Assembly (NCBI RefSeq): GCF_964355755.1 | Contig: NC_092673.1 | Location: 8,377,001 to 8,441,000, forward strand | DNA length: 64,000 nucleotides | Source: Antedon mediterranea | Lineage: Eukaryota; Echinodermata; Crinoidea; Comatulida; Antedonidae | Direction: 5' to 3' | Shown: piece by piece, positions 22,001 to 36,646 of the stretch | How the letters are laid out: every line of letters begins with the position of its first letter | Numbering within the stretch: the stretch's first letter is position 1 | Made by a program: the position numbers and the translations under genes | The notes under the pieces: model-generated | Seen by the model: the letters and a program-made list of their open reading frames with translations, nothing else | What the model was told of the DNA's origin: nothing | Database searches by the model: none

Positions 22001-25000
22001 CCGAAACTAGTGGTACTATTTGAGAATTAAAAATACACAACACACGCTGCCGCTGTGTTTAGTCCTACATGGCGCACGATGTCAAACCGTTCCGGTTTTT
22101 AGGAATTCTCCATCTTATAAATAGTTGTTTTTATACGTCATCTTTTGTTTAACCATTAGTGATATAGTAGACCTGACCTGGTGGTGGTATATAGATACAG
22201 TATTATCTTTTCAAGTGTCATGAGGGGCAAATATTATCTCGGCTTGCTTACATACATAGCATGACCGATTTTTTGAATAATAACATTATGTACATGTATT
22301 AATTAAAATAAAATGTACTTTTAGGAATTAAAGTGGACACCACGTGGAAAGTTATGTCTTGGAATGTTGCCCAGATAAAGTTTCAAATTCAGACACAACC
22401 TGGGCAAGTCCCAATCGCCAAATGACACTGGTGTATTAAAGGCTAATGGACATCAAGGGTTGTCTTACTTACTAGCCTTAGGAAATGTATGTAATCAATG
22501 ATGAGTCTCATCCTTTTGTACTTGATACGATCTATCAGAGTTCGAAAGTACAACAAGTGATACAAAAATGTACTCAATTCTTTGTATTGAATTTAGAATT
22601 TTAGCACCGTGATATAGGCCTAGAGTAGGTATAAATATGAGCATAACTAAACATAACGCTAATAATTACGAAGTATGGTGTTTATTTTGTCATAATCATT
22701 GACAATTTTTTAGGCTTTGTGAATCATGAATAAGTCGGAATTGAACGACGGACTATGTAATTGTATTGTAATGTCGGCCATGATTATTTCATTGATATTT
22801 TGCTTGTTCGATTTAAAATGACTTTCTGGATCAACATAGAAAATAAGAAGTTATGTCTGTGGCGCACACAACAAAATAGAGATACGTGTATCTCTATTTA
22901 GTTTTAAATAAGAATATCAGAATAAATTACAGCTCAGAACGCAACGGGCTAGGTTAGCATATTTTTCAAGAAACATTTTTCTCTCCACACGCATGTATGT
23001 TTAAAGGTGTCATAATGGCCCCATCAATTTAATTTCCGACCTAGACAAATCTGTCAGCTGATACTCGGTTGATTTTCATTTATATATGGTGTGAACATTT
23101 TGTTAGCAATAAAAGTAGATTATCTTGGAAATATACGTACTGTATGTGAATATTGTCTTAAATTAGATCATAATGTGAAGGAAGAAGAGCAGGGTAACAT
23201 ATTATGTTAGATGAATTGTTATTACAAGAGTATGCCTATCTGTGCCCACATGATTCAATTAGCTTATGGCTTTTGAACTTGGCGAGCCAACGAACGCAAA
23301 CTTGTTATTTCTTATACCGAGCTGCACCCACCTACCTCAGTAGTTTGAAGACCGTGCGCGACCCTAGTCTCTTAATAAAGCCGGACAGACACGAATATTA
23401 AAACCAATAAACTGACAGTTTTCAATTCAATTTCCAAATTCCAGTGTTAACTTTAATTTAATTAGCACGTTTCAGTGTGTTGTAAACTAGAACAGAATTT
23501 CTAACGAAACGGAATATTGTAGAAGGCCTACACCAAACCAATATACTATAGTATATTGTATAAACAATTCTCAGTATAGCTAACTGAAAGAAGTCAAACC
23601 AAGTATTATGACGTGAACACACCTGAGCCACTATTTCACCTGGTAGGTCACCGAATTTGAACCTGAAGCAACCGGCTAGAACGCTGAACTCTATTATTGT
23701 CAAAAGGAAAATACGAGTCTAAAAAACGCGTCTACGAGGGATCAAAGTACTGTGTTGATGATGTAACATTACCATCGATTTTAGACCCAGCATACAATTT
23801 GTGTACACAGAAATAATAGCTGTATCCACTATACTAATCACATTCAAAGTTGGGTTTTTTATAGACCTATTACAACATTAGATACAATTTTAAAAAATCC
23901 TTCTTTAAAGTCAGGGAATCAAGGTTAGGTTAGCAGTTAAAGTTTTGATGATTATTCTCCCAAATGGGAACAATTCATTGAGGAACCCTTATTAGTTTTG
24001 ACCTTGTTGTTTACACCTATATATTATATACAACGTATACACACATAAAGTCTATGGTCATACCCAAAGGATCTGAATGAATGATTTAATAATTTTGTTT
24101 TAAAATCTTTAACTGATGCATGACACTGATAATATCGTTTGAAACAGTTTATCTCTCAAAACAGAAGTCTATAACCAATATTAAGGAAGAACGCATCCTG
24201 CTGACATGTCTATTTTACAGACTGAATTACATGGTCTTGAGGTAGTATGGTAATATATACTGACTTAGCTGTCAGTTGCCATCCACCACTTTCAGTGGTT
24301 CATCCCTTAAACTGTCATCATACGTGTCTCCGGGGAGTCAGAGCTAGATTATTACGACTGAGAGACTAAAATGTCTAAAATAATTTCTTCCAAACGCAAT
24401 TATTTTTTACAAGAGTAATCTTTAAAAAATAACTTTCATTTCATTTATTGATTAATCAGTAAACAACTCTTTTAAATACAGTCATAAACAATAACAGGGT
24501 GTTTCGATGTGTATTAAGGCTACGTTTTCAAAAGAATGATCAAATTCTAATAAATATCAAGTATATAAATTAACACGATACTATTTATATACTTTAATTA
24601 AAATATAACAGAATATTACTAGAATTTTGCCAACTTCTTATAAATTAGGTTTGTGTCATCACTTTTTACACGCTGTCTATGTTTTGGGCCCAAAGGTTAT
24701 TGGCCAGAGCAATATAGGTGTGGTAATTAATGTTGTTGCTTGTCTACTGTAGGCGTATCGAAAACGACAGGTAGGCCGCATTCACCTTGCGTGGTACATT
24801 TCTCAAGCACGATCAAATTCCTTGGTTACATTTTCCTGACTGATTTTAAAATGCCAGTCGGGCCTCTACTGTTTGGCGGTCAAATCATTTAGCTCCACGC
24901 CACGTTTATAAGTGGTTATTAACCTAGACGGTAGAGTAATGTAAGTAAGATTTATGGTCTCATAGAGAGGTTACAAAATTAATATATTATTGTATTTCTG

Positions 25001-25180
25001 CAGTAATTCTATCATCGGTAAATTACTAGATTTCGCCGTAAATCAAACTTCGTTTATAGAATCAAATAACTTTTCCGGGTCAAAGTCAGTAGTAAATTCG
25101 CTTAGCACATGAATGACATATTGGTAGTAAAATCACACCAGCGTATTTTATCTGATTCTAAGTGCTGTATCTCCACATAA
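19007..25180. other. Intergenic, no gene recognised
   Basis: AT-rich sequence with short open frames only. It holds a TA microsatellite near 19640, several TAGGCCTA octamers, and a 26-bp palindrome at 22874-22899. The segment at 21030-21400 is less AT-rich and has open frames on both strands, but I recognise no family. Confidence 0.55.
22874..22899. repeat. 26-bp perfect palindrome
   Basis: AAATAGAGATAC is followed by GT and then by its inverse GTATCTCTATTT. No flanking repeat suggests a transposon end. Confidence 0.55.
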
Positions 25181-25392
25181 GACATTTTACCAAATGCTCA
25201 GATTTTACTGGGCAAATATTGCAGTTTCAGAGCGACTAGATCGATACTGACGTCCCAACAGGAACAAGGGCCTTTACTGGAGGACAGTCTTATCTCATGC
25301 ACTCACTAGATTGTTGAGATGTTGATACGCTCAAACCATCTTTGAATATCGGTATGCTTGCCCAGTAAAATCTGAGCATTTGGTAAAATGTC
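25181..25392. repeat. 35-bp perfect inverted repeat around a 142-bp spacer
   Basis: The arm at 25181-25215 (GACATTTTACCAAATGCTCA and the next 15 bases) is repeated exactly in reverse complement at 25358-25392. No target-site duplication is evident outside. It may be a small MITE or a structure-forming palindrome. Confidence 0.85.
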
Positions 25393-28300
25393 GTTATCAT
25401 GTAAAGGTTAGGATGGTACATGGTACAAGAGATGCATGTGAAACACAAACTGGGGAAACCTAGATTCAGCACCGAACTGATATGGTGCGTATTCTTATTG
25501 TATTGTTCTTACAATCAAGGAAAGCAATTCGATGTATTGAAAACAATTAAATAACAATCTCTTTTTGTAACTTCCTTGACAAATATCGAATAACGACGAC
25601 TGTAACATTTGTTAGAGTATCCGTTACTTTAAAACTGTTGTAAAATTATTTTAAAAAATGAAGCATTCGATGCAGTGTTCTAAATACTAATTTTGATAAA
25701 TTTATGTAACTAAAAAGGTTTGCTAGCATATATTATGAAATCACTATGAAATATGCCGTAAATGCAACCCTGGATGAAAAAATTGGTATCGAGTATTGCT
25801 TTCACTTCCTTCAATTTTATAATATTATTAGTATTTTATTGGGCTAAAAATTGACCTGGCCTTGCTGCGTATTTGATTGATTGAAGTTTTGGCGTCGATT
25901 GTATCTGATATGGCTATTAGTTTGATCATCTTTTGTTTTAATGGAAATGCCATTTCCATCTTTTCTATTTAGTAGATAAATCTGACCATGTGCTAGTAGG
26001 GTTATCTGACATCTTTTCAATAATTCTTTATTATATAACAAATTAATATAAGACCATTAAGGTAAATATCTAAGGTTCAAATTATTAAAAATGAAGTCAC
26101 CTTAGTTTACCTCGTATTGTTTTAAATATTGTATTGAGCTCTACCTCCACTCTACCCATTTACGCAAATTTTATAACATTTTTGTTTTTACGAATATATC
26201 AATATAAACAGAATCCGAGAGAACCATAAAATGCAGTTTTAGAAATAGGCCTAAGCATATAATAATAATATTGTAATTTGTGCTGTACGAACACATTGTT
26301 GAAACTGAATTCCCAAGAAAGTGAACACGTCTGAACACTTTTCTCACTTATATAAACTATTAAAAAAATGATATATGTATGTATTTTAACCGGTCCGAAT
26401 CACTAAAAGGAATTTGTGTGTAGATTGTGTCGAGTTGTTCAATTTGTAAATTGATGCCCGCTTTTGATATATATTGTATATTGGCAAATAAAAAAAATCA
26501 AGAGTGTGGTAAATAGAATTGCACATTTTATCGTTGCCATGAATAAGCATTAAAGTTTTCTCACCCACGCTTTCACATTAAATTCCTAACCCCACTTTTA
26601 AATGGGAAGAACAATGCAAAAATAAATTCGACTGATCACATTTTAATAATATTCCACAAGTGTCCAATAATTGATACACGTGAATTGTGTCTGTATAATA
26701 AACACCTGACCTTAATATGTCAAATAAATGAATTACGGTAAAGCTTAAGGGAAACCCCTTTTTTCTAATACTAATCTCACAGAGGGAATCCCCTTAGTAT
26801 AATGCAGCAGCTGGCTAAAATTTAAAAGAGTTTTAATAACCTTGCTTGCTTTTCTTTTTTTACAATTAATATCTACAGTATTTATACGAGTAAATGCCCC
26901 GGGATGTTATTGTCCAGGAGCCTTTTAGGGAGCGCTATTCGGATGAGGCGTTTTTTAAGTATAATATGGTAACATGTATAATCAAATGAATTTTCCCTAG
27001 ATATAAACAAATACTAACCCAATTAATATCAAGAAGTGATAAAATATACTAAAAAGTGTACATATCAATATGGCAGTCAAACAACAAATAGAAAATAAAA
27101 TATTTCCAGGACCATATCCGATCATATTGACCCCATGATGATGGATACAATCGCATAATGTACGTACAATACAAACGCTCTCTCATAGGCCTAGATATAT
27201 AATTTATACAAACATAAAATGTATATATATATATAAATTAGATGTTCGGACTGTTTGCGATTGGTTTTAGAATACTACTATGTTAGTCATTATAAGCGGA
27301 TACTTCTAATTTCCTCGAAGAGTGGCACTTCTAAGTGTTATCAATCGGAAAAATCTTTCAGTCGCTCTTATACACACGCTATTAATATCTAACTTGAAGT
27401 AAGCGGATTTTCCTTCACCTCAGCAAATGTATATTGATTCAAAAATATAATCGTAATAATTATGTATTTCTAATATTTAAGCAAGTAATATAAGTTGAAT
27501 CAAAGCTATGAGTCACCTTGCCAATTGCACTATATGATGGCCTATACGAATTAATTAGAACACGGTTAGCTGAATAGCTGAACATGTTCTTTGATCTTTA
27601 AACAGGTGAAAACGCTTCCCATTACTGCATATTATTGTTTTCAAATATTATGTCAATAGCTCAGTCCTCTATTTGAGAATCAATATACACATACTTTCCT
27701 ATTGCATTGTGCTTCTACATCTGCTAACCAGTAGTAACTGACCTCAGTACAAAAGTACACGTATGTCAAGTATAGAAATTGTTGCACAAGTCAAGGTTTT
27801 AAGGGGGTTTGACAGGACGTTGGACGTAGGTAATTCCCATGGGCGCAAACAGCTGCATCCGAACCCCAAAGAACGGGAAATTTAAAATTACTTTCCCGAA
27901 GTAAATAAAAAAAGTGAACAAAAGTATTCACTGTACAATGTGCGTCCCTCTTGTAGTACCTAATAATATAATAAATTTGTTGGATTCCATTATTTCGGTT
28001 AAACATTATTATTAATAACTCAAAGATATAAACATTCTATATAATATATAGCCTATTATAAACATAGTACACTCTATACTTTATAATCTTCATCAACAAC
28101 AACAACATCATGTTTATCCTCCTCATCACCAACAACATAATCATCTTTATCATCCTCATCATTGACATCAACATCATAATCTTTATTATCACCATCTTCA
28201 TAACATCATCTCATCTGAATTCTGATAACAAATGTCTACTAACTACTACAGTACTATTATTGATTGAGCCAACCAAAGCTCCAGCGGAAAACAAAACCTA

Positions 28301-31300
28301 AACGTTCCGTACCCTCAATATTCCGTCACTTTATCTTTAAGACGCTTTCACGAACATTTTGTGATATAAATTATAAAAGGTGTTTTTTCATTGATTTTTT
28401 TAGTTGATGTAAGATGGTAAGATATATAGGAACATTCATGGTTGGTGGTTAACACATTGTTGTTACATGCATAATTTATATTATTCAGATTAGATTATTG
28501 TTAACGAATTAATAGACGCTTACTATATAACTTTATTGTTGGTAATTCTAATAAAGAGAAAGGGTGTTATGTAGTGTGTTATAGGTTTTGCTAAGCTTTT
28601 CGTCGCCTTAATTTACTTCAGGGATGCCAATTAGTTCATCGATTGCTAAGACTTTGAAAACAAATGAATGAGATGATGTTAGCTTTACAATTACAGTAGT
28701 ATGATCAGGTTAACAACATTAGCATGCTCATTCTACACAAAATTGCGTTTCTGTTGAAAAATTCCATAATATTCAGTTGTTTAGGTCTAGTACAATGAAA
28801 CCCGAAGGGTATTTAGGCCTATCTGAAAAGGATATAGAGTAGGCCTATGTAACACTAAAGCATAACTTGACTCTCATAGGTAAAATTAAATAACTTTAGG
28901 ATGTAATAACTGATATAATTTTGCCGCACCTGTCTCGTAGTCAGTTGTGCCACGATGACACATGTGGATTAAACGTTTTCCGACTCCATATTTTAGTTGA
29001 CAATATCTAACTTATTTAGACTATAAAGAACTGTATGTGAAATGTGAATAGAGTTATCATGCTCATTTCGTCTTAGAAAACCTACAGAATTGGACTTGTT
29101 TTTAAGAAATACTAAATGTGTGCTAGTTTCAAAAGCAATTGTGTCTAACAATGAATACATTGGTATGTTGTATTGCTTTAGAGACTGTTAGTTTCTTTAA
29201 ACTTAGCTATTCTAGCCTGATTGTACACAAACAGTGTTGTCTCAGCTTATTATAGTCTACACCTAACCCAAGTTCTTGTCTAGTAAAATTAGAATGATAG
29301 AGGCATTACTAATCGACTGGGGATTACAGTAGAATGACCTTGTACAGTCAATATAGTACTATTGGATTGAAGCCGAGGTGAATTCCTTCATGTAATAATG
29401 AATATTGTATCTGACTATGACACCCATGTGACCTCAAAAAGATTGCCAGGGAATACCCTCTACTAGACTTCCTTCCAGTTTATATAAATAAGTCTATTTC
29501 AAATAAACTGGTGTTGATTTTGAGTTTCAATTATTTGTGAGTGACCGTATTATAAACATGAACATAGTGTTATAGTATTACACTCCTCACATTCAGTTCA
29601 GTAACAATCAGAATGCTCATTATCGAAAATAGATAGGCCTACAATGTTAAATAAATAAATAGATAAATTGTATTTTTAAAATTATCTTGAGACCGAACAC
29701 ATCATCGTCTTTCTGGAACACCTTCTCCTTTTTAAACACAGTTCCCAAACATTTCCGAGTGGAGTAGATGAGTGGAGAGTGAGGGGAGGAAGGGATAGAG
29801 AATATTTTAAGTGCGAGAGGTAACAATTACCTGTCTATAGTATTTAAATACGGTACAGAATTATAATTAATCATTTTTATACCCCATATGTAAGGTCACG
29901 TGCAGTAACAAAAATGTGTATAACGAACAAACAAACAAACAGACGTACAAACTCTCTCACTTATAATATAGATAATATTATTAATAAAGCATTAATAATT
30001 AATTCCGATGGTAAAAAATATGATTTGAAAATGTATGATGTAAGTATCTATTCATGACAAACAGGATAGATTTTTTAATGGCAATTTTGATTTAATAGAA
30101 ATATATATAATGTAAATGCAATTGAATGTTCTGGCGACTTGTCGACTTTGCCGAAGGGCGTTAATTCACATGCGTTTCCTAATAGTCATGGATTGTCTAC
30201 TGTCATTTACGCTGTTCATCCTTAATTTATCCGATTCGGTCCTATAATCTATGCACTGGCACTTATACTTTATACTGTTGTATTATTAATCTTCAATACC
30301 GAATTACCTTTGGGAATCGATTGCTTTGTCATCTAGATTTTTATAGTATTTGTATAAAAAAGACCTGAAAATATTACTTGCATCAACAACTTTGCATCTG
30401 CACAGAAATGATATGCTAAAATTGATAAAAGTACAGAATTACAAAACCAGGTACGCGCAGACGTCATAGACAGACATGGGTAACTGCTAATTTTAAAAAT
30501 AATACCTTACACATAGGACAAATAAATGAATTAGCTGGTTAGATTACAAATATCAATACAGTTAGTACGCAGGGCAGCTAATAATTATGTACATTATACC
30601 AATTACTATCAGGGGAGTCATTTCGACCTTAATAGACACAACACGGAAATTTCATGATTGTAATACGGCTGTCTTCCTCCCGATTATTATCTGACAATGT
30701 ATTGTTTAAAAAATCCAACGTTTATTTTTAATAATAATATATTATATAATAAAACGAGTATAACAAAAAAGAAGGCGTTGTCAATAGTATAGGATGATGC
30801 GTAGTTGTAGAAGGTTACAAATACAGAGAGTGTAAGACATGTCTATATAGAATTAATGTTACTATAACTAAGTAAATAAATTAATAAGTAAAAATATATT
30901 CCTAAAATGTTCGCCTTTTGTACATTTTGAGTATTATATGAATACCTTTTGCTCAAAGGCTCAGAATGTTGTGAAAATAATAATAAATAATATGATTATA
31001 GGCCAACATATTAGTGTTATGCCATATATTCCACAACATTATAATTTCGGTCATTATTGCCACGTGTACTGGAGCCATTTTGTACCTAAACCTGGTGATT
31101 CACGTTGGTGGTAGCGGCAACTTTGCTCAATATAGACAGCTGTGATATTTAATTGTACATGGTGCCCATTTGTCGCACAAGTAAAATAAGAACCTCCTGT
31201 TTAAATTCGTGTTTTACATACGGCACACTGAGAACGTTAAATTTTCTGAAGAATTTACAGTTGAAAAAAACGTATCAATAGATTTATTATATAAAACTTA

Positions 31301-34300
31301 ATAACTTAATTTCCATTTTGCTGAAAGTGTTGCATCCTGTAATAACTAATTAACAAACACAATTTACATGGCGAAACTTGATTGAATTAGGGCAGCGAAT
31401 AAATGCAACTTTCTGTTATACAACACCATATAAAAAAAAATCACAAAAGCAGAGTGTTGGCTAATAGAAGTTAATTTTAAGGTATGGATCGTGGAATTTG
31501 AAAAGATAATCACTATTGCTGTTTTTTTACTTATGAAGTTGCTGTATAGTTTTCTGTTTATCTAATTAATGAAGACAACTATAATTGGCAACGTAACTAC
31601 TTAATTACCTTTGGGATTCAAGGCCGTGTGGTAGTTTTTGCTAAGTTCTGTAATTATATCGCAAATAAACTCCATTTTAGATGAATCGACACAAATTGCT
31701 GAGTAGCAAGATATCTTCTCAGAACTTCCTAGCTGGCGGAACCTGTTAATTCAGGAAAAACACAGACAGAGATATTTATATAAAGTATTCTCGAAAATGC
31801 AATAATTCAACTATTTTTTTATATATATTTTGTGCATCCAGTGTTTCTCAATTGCCGTTAATTACGATGCAATTATAATAGCAACATTACGTCCACATTA
31901 TTGTAGTTATTTTGTTTAACGGTTTAACAGGTTAGATCATTGACATTGTACAAATATTGTTTTAACTGTAGTATTTAAAGGTCTTAATGGCGAATAAACA
32001 CAAAATGATGCTTTGGAGACCAAACGAAAATGTTGCAACCATCTTCTGCGGGAGTAAAAAAATGATGAAAATCTTACTTTGAGCAAACAGTTTTTTGTAA
32101 TGTTTAACTGAATGAATCATAAAGCCATAATAATTAAATGTCTGCAGTAGGTAGCATAATTTAACTGACAGTCAATGTAAATTAATAATTAAATAAATGG
32201 TTAGGACAGCAGTGTATCTCTGGATACCTGTGTTGTTTTGGTAAATATTTGTGTTTTCCGGCTATGGTAAATTGTATTATTTACTGACGAATCATTATAC
32301 TTGCTACAGATTACCGTCTGCGTTGCAGATGTACAGTGTCAACCCCCCATCATGCATCTGCCAGATCCCCGCGTGGGTTTAGACCCCCTTTCATCAAAGT
32401 TATGCTATCCTTAATCAGCACACCAGCTCGCCTATTATTGCAATCAATCAGGATACTCGGTCATACTTTATATATGATAGTTTGTCTATTTTACATTACC
32501 CAAAAATAAATACGAATTCAGGTGCAACGTATATAAATAAATATAAGTTCTAGTTTGTATTGTGTTTTATAACTTTCTATGTTCGTGCCGTCCTCAACTG
32601 TATACCGTCAAATTACAGATATACCGGTAACCTCAAGGTTTTTTAGTAGACAATCAGACAGAATTCACAATAAAGTACTATAACGGATGGTGTCATTCCT
32701 GTCAACAACATCGTAAAATGGTCATGACTGAAACGGAAGTCTAAAATATTCGTTTACCAATCGAATAGTTCACCGTCGCCAAAAATAAAATAAAATAACG
32801 TATTTTTTCAGTATGAATTTGTTTGTGCAAGTGAAATGCAATTCTATAATTTATTTAATTTCATTGTTATTTAAAACATAAGAATTAAGTTCCTAAAATT
32901 TTAAAATGTTATTTAATTTTATTGAAGGTGTTGTTCCAAATTTCAAAGATAACATTTTGAAACATAAATTTTGGAACAGAAATCAATTCTTTCTTTGCTA
33001 GGAAAATTCAAGAAATAATTTAAGCAAATTGCTGATAACCTTTGAGAAAATAATACAAAATTATATAATTTTCTTACAAGCGAATAATTGGCAACATCAC
33101 CTTATTTGTTTTAATGATTAGTTGATGATACAACACAGACGAGAAATATGTATTCGAATTATTAGGTTACAAGTGTCAGTCACGGTGTAAAGTAATAATC
33201 TATTTAACTATAACATTGTCAATATTCAGCATGTTCGAAAACATTTTATTGCAAGGAATTTTATATATTTTAACTAAATTATTTTAATCCAATATATTGT
33301 TATTATTATTTAATTATACATTCCATTGGCAATGCGTACGGATATTTTATTTATGGTAATGTTCGGTAGAAAATTCAAACGTTGATTCTGTTTACGATAT
33401 TGTACTTGCAACAAGTTGTTGATATTGATATAAATTATTTTGGCCTACATTCACCTTACCGGGTCTATTTAAGGCTAATATTATACAGAAATACCGTACC
33501 TTGATATTTAAAAAAATCTTAATTTTACTGGTTTTTGTTAAAAGTATTATAAGCTCTTTTTCTGTTTCTAATGTTACTTTTAATTTGACTTCGAACGATG
33601 TGTATAGTTTCAGCTAACATAACATGATATTAGCTTGCTTACCCGTATCCCTCATTTGGATTTACTCGTAGTCGTACAATCTTAAAATAGTACGATAATC
33701 TTTATCTTACATAACACAAGGGATGACATTTTATTATGCCACAAGCGATAGACGAATGGTTTGTCTGCAGTGAATACGAAGTTTATAAATAGATTTTAAA
33801 AGTTCAACAACATTTATAGGTTTATTCGATATGGGTCAATTAATATTACCCATTTCTGCGAATTTTCACAAAATAACAAAATAACTATTGAATATGTTGT
33901 CGTAAAATTATTACAATTATTGATAATTTGCAATTTAAATATACTTCTTGTAAAAATGCGTTTGCTTATTATCAAACAATACAATCGAAAATTTATTTAT
34001 GTTTATACTTACACAGTCAGTAATTTTGTTTCTGTATAATGTACAGTACTGTGAAATGGACATACGAGACATAGTAGACATTAATGCCATTACAGTATAC
34101 GAATCGTCGTCCGAACAATGAATAAAACAACAATAATTTTGTGTCAGAAATGGGCAACAAAATAGGCAGTGAGTCTGGAAAAATCTGACTGTCGTAAGGT
34201 ATATTTGCTGTAATCACTTTCTTGCAATTGAAATTCGTTTGTCCTTCAAAGTCCACCTGTTATTAGTGTAATATTCTTTAACTTTCCGTTTCAAAAACAT

Positions 34301-35290
34301 CTGGCAAATTGTAGTACGCTTTTAATTAGTGACCTAACATACAAGTAATTGGGGTCTTCGGTATGACGTATAGGCAGGGTATCCAAATAATTCGTGCTTG
34401 ATCCTGGAACGAAACGGGCAATGCTGCTGTGCTATTTAAATAAAACCACCTACTAATTAATTATGGAATTCCAAATTTGGATTTTTTCCCATATGTGGGT
34501 GTCTTGATGTATTTTACCCTATAACACAATCCAATCCCACTGTGATCGGCAATCAAAATAAAGCATAATAACAAATAAAACTTTACTTGAACTTTAAAAT
34601 GACTAGGGAAACATAACACCAAACTATTTTCATAATTCCAGTATTATAATACAAATTATATATAAATGAATTTATTAAAAAAACAAATATTATATTATCG
34701 ATTCGGGGAATTCGTTCCCTACATTGACGCAACGGTAAGGACAGCATGCGTGAAGCATTGGATCGGTACCCATTTCAGTGCCTTGTTGCTTGTATTAAGT
34801 AAAATGCTTTGTTTCCATTGCCATGCCCTTCAGATGGAACGTAATGATGTAGGTCCAGAGTACGTAAAATGATTGAGAACTTGGCACAATATTCGAAAAG
34901 GATAGAGTATCGTCTCCCTGTGTGTTGATTATGAAGCCTATAGACACCATCCACAATAAAGTAGCATGCAGTACCATCAAAAGGCCTTAACTTACAAAGT
35001 GCAATGCCATGACGTTTATTACACAGTAAGAACATATTTCATGTCATCCGACACATCAGGTAGTCTGTTCGGTAACATTACAATAGTGAGACAGAATGGT
35101 CCACGCTCGAGGACATAATCATTTCAAGTGCCAAGTGGAAATTAACTTATGACATTTTTGTCACGATTATGAAGTATGTGTTAAAACAATCCATTTAACT
35201 TGGTACCGATTCGGATTGCAGTCGTTATAATTATTACCGCTGTTTTATTTGTACTGTACATAGGCCTATTATAATATCAGAGTTTATAAT
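25393..35290. other. Intergenic, no gene recognised
   Basis: About 10 kb of AT-rich sequence with only short chance open frames. It contains a low-complexity ATC/AAC tract near 28088-28240 and scattered TAGGCCTA octamers. It could hold distal regulatory sequence or 5' UTR exons of the downstream collagen, but none can be recognised. Confidence 0.55.
28088..28215. repeat. Low-complexity ATC/AAC-rich tract
   Basis: Imperfect runs of CAACAA, CATCAT and TCATC trinucleotides. The open frame over it is an Ile-rich artefact of the repeat. Confidence 0.65.
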
Positions 35291-35296
35291 AACGCT

Positions 35297-36640
35297 TGTA
35301 ACACTTGTTACAACCGTTAATGTAGAAAACGCCAGCTTATGTCGAAACAACCGTTAATGTAGAACAACCAACCGCTTATGTAGTAAAACCTCCAGCTTAT
35401 GTAGAAACACCAACAGCTTATGTAGTAAATACAAATCAACGCCAGCTAATGTAGAAACAGTTAACAGCTTATGTAGTAACGAAAATTGCCTCCCAGCTTA
35501 TGTAGTTACTATCGCCAGCTAATGTAGAAAATGTTATACATTTTACAAAAATGTCTCATTTATGTGCCAGTGCATCGATCTTTACTTAGCTATCAGTCTT
35601 TTCACCTCTCGTAAGCAACCAACTTTCTAAAACGACCACACATCGTAAGCAACCATCTCTGTTAAGGGACCGCTTCTCATAATCGACCACCTCTCGTAAG
35701 GGATTACCTCCTCTCATAAGGGACCACTTCTCATAACCGACCACCTCTCGTAAGCGACCACCTCTCTTAAGGACCACGCCTTTCGTAAATGACCACCTCT
35801 TTTAAGGGACCACGACCTCTTTCTCTCTATTAAAGGACCGCTTCTCATAATCGTCAGTGACGACTCTTTTAAAGGACCACCTCTCTTAACGACCCCACCT
35901 CTTGTAAGTGACGACCTCTTATAAAGGACCACCACCTCTATTAAGGGACTGCTTCTCATAATCGACCATCTTCCATCACAATGACCTCTCGAAAGTGACC
36001 ACCTCTATTGCGACGACCAGTGTCTCTGTTAAGGGACCGCTTCTTATCATTGACCACTTCCGAGAGGTGGTCGATTATGATAAATGGTCCCTTAAAAGAG
36101 ACGGTGGTCGTTCAATAGAGGTGATCACTTACGAGAGGTGGTCTATTATAAGCAGTGGTCCCTTAATAATAGAAACGGTGGACGTTCAACAGAGGTGGTC
36201 ACTTACCAGAGGTCGTTGTGACGGGAGATAGTCGATTATGAGAAGCGGTCCTTTAATAGAGAGAAAGAGATCGTGGTCCCTTAAAAGAGGTGGTCATTTA
36301 CGAGAGGTGTGGTCGTTAAAAGAGGTGGTCACTTACGAGAGGTGGAAAGACTGATAGCTAAGTAAAGATCGATGCTTGCACATGAATTATAGACATTTTT
36401 GTAAAATATATAACATTTTCTACATTAGCTGGCGATAGTAACTACATAAGCTGGGAGGCAATTTTCGTTACTACATAAGCTGTTGACTGTTTCTACATTA
36501 GCTGGTGTTGATTTTTATTTACTACATAAGCTGTTGGTGTTTCTACATAAGCTGGAGGTTTTACTACATAAGCGGTGGATTATTCTACATTAACGGTTGT
36601 TTCGACATTAGCTGGCGTTTTCTACATTAGCGGTTGTAAC
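35297..36640. mobile_element. Foldback (TU/FB-like) transposon with modular inverted arms
   Basis: A 1344-bp inverted repeat centred near 35968. Each arm has three modules: an outer block of tandem 20-25-mers (AGCTTATGTAGAAAC on the left, CTACATAAGCTGG on the right), a short unique block that includes TTTACTTAGCTATCAGTCTT and its inverse, and an inner block of ACCACCTCTCGTAAG-type repeats and their inverses. AACGCT occurs directly at both borders (35291-35296 and 36641-36646), a likely target duplication. No transposase frame is present. The layout resembles the TU elements of sea urchin and FB of Drosophila (known families). Membership is inferred. Confidence 0.82.
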
Positions 36641-36646
36641 AACGCT

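Noticed and set aside
28110-28301. Ile-rich open frame
   Set aside because: Product of the ATC/AAC low-complexity tract.
35586-36231. Several open frames on both strands within the foldback element
   Set aside because: They are translations of tandem repeats (repeating R-G-G-x-L/V-V-x-Y-E-K-W-S patterns) and mirror each other across the inverted arms.
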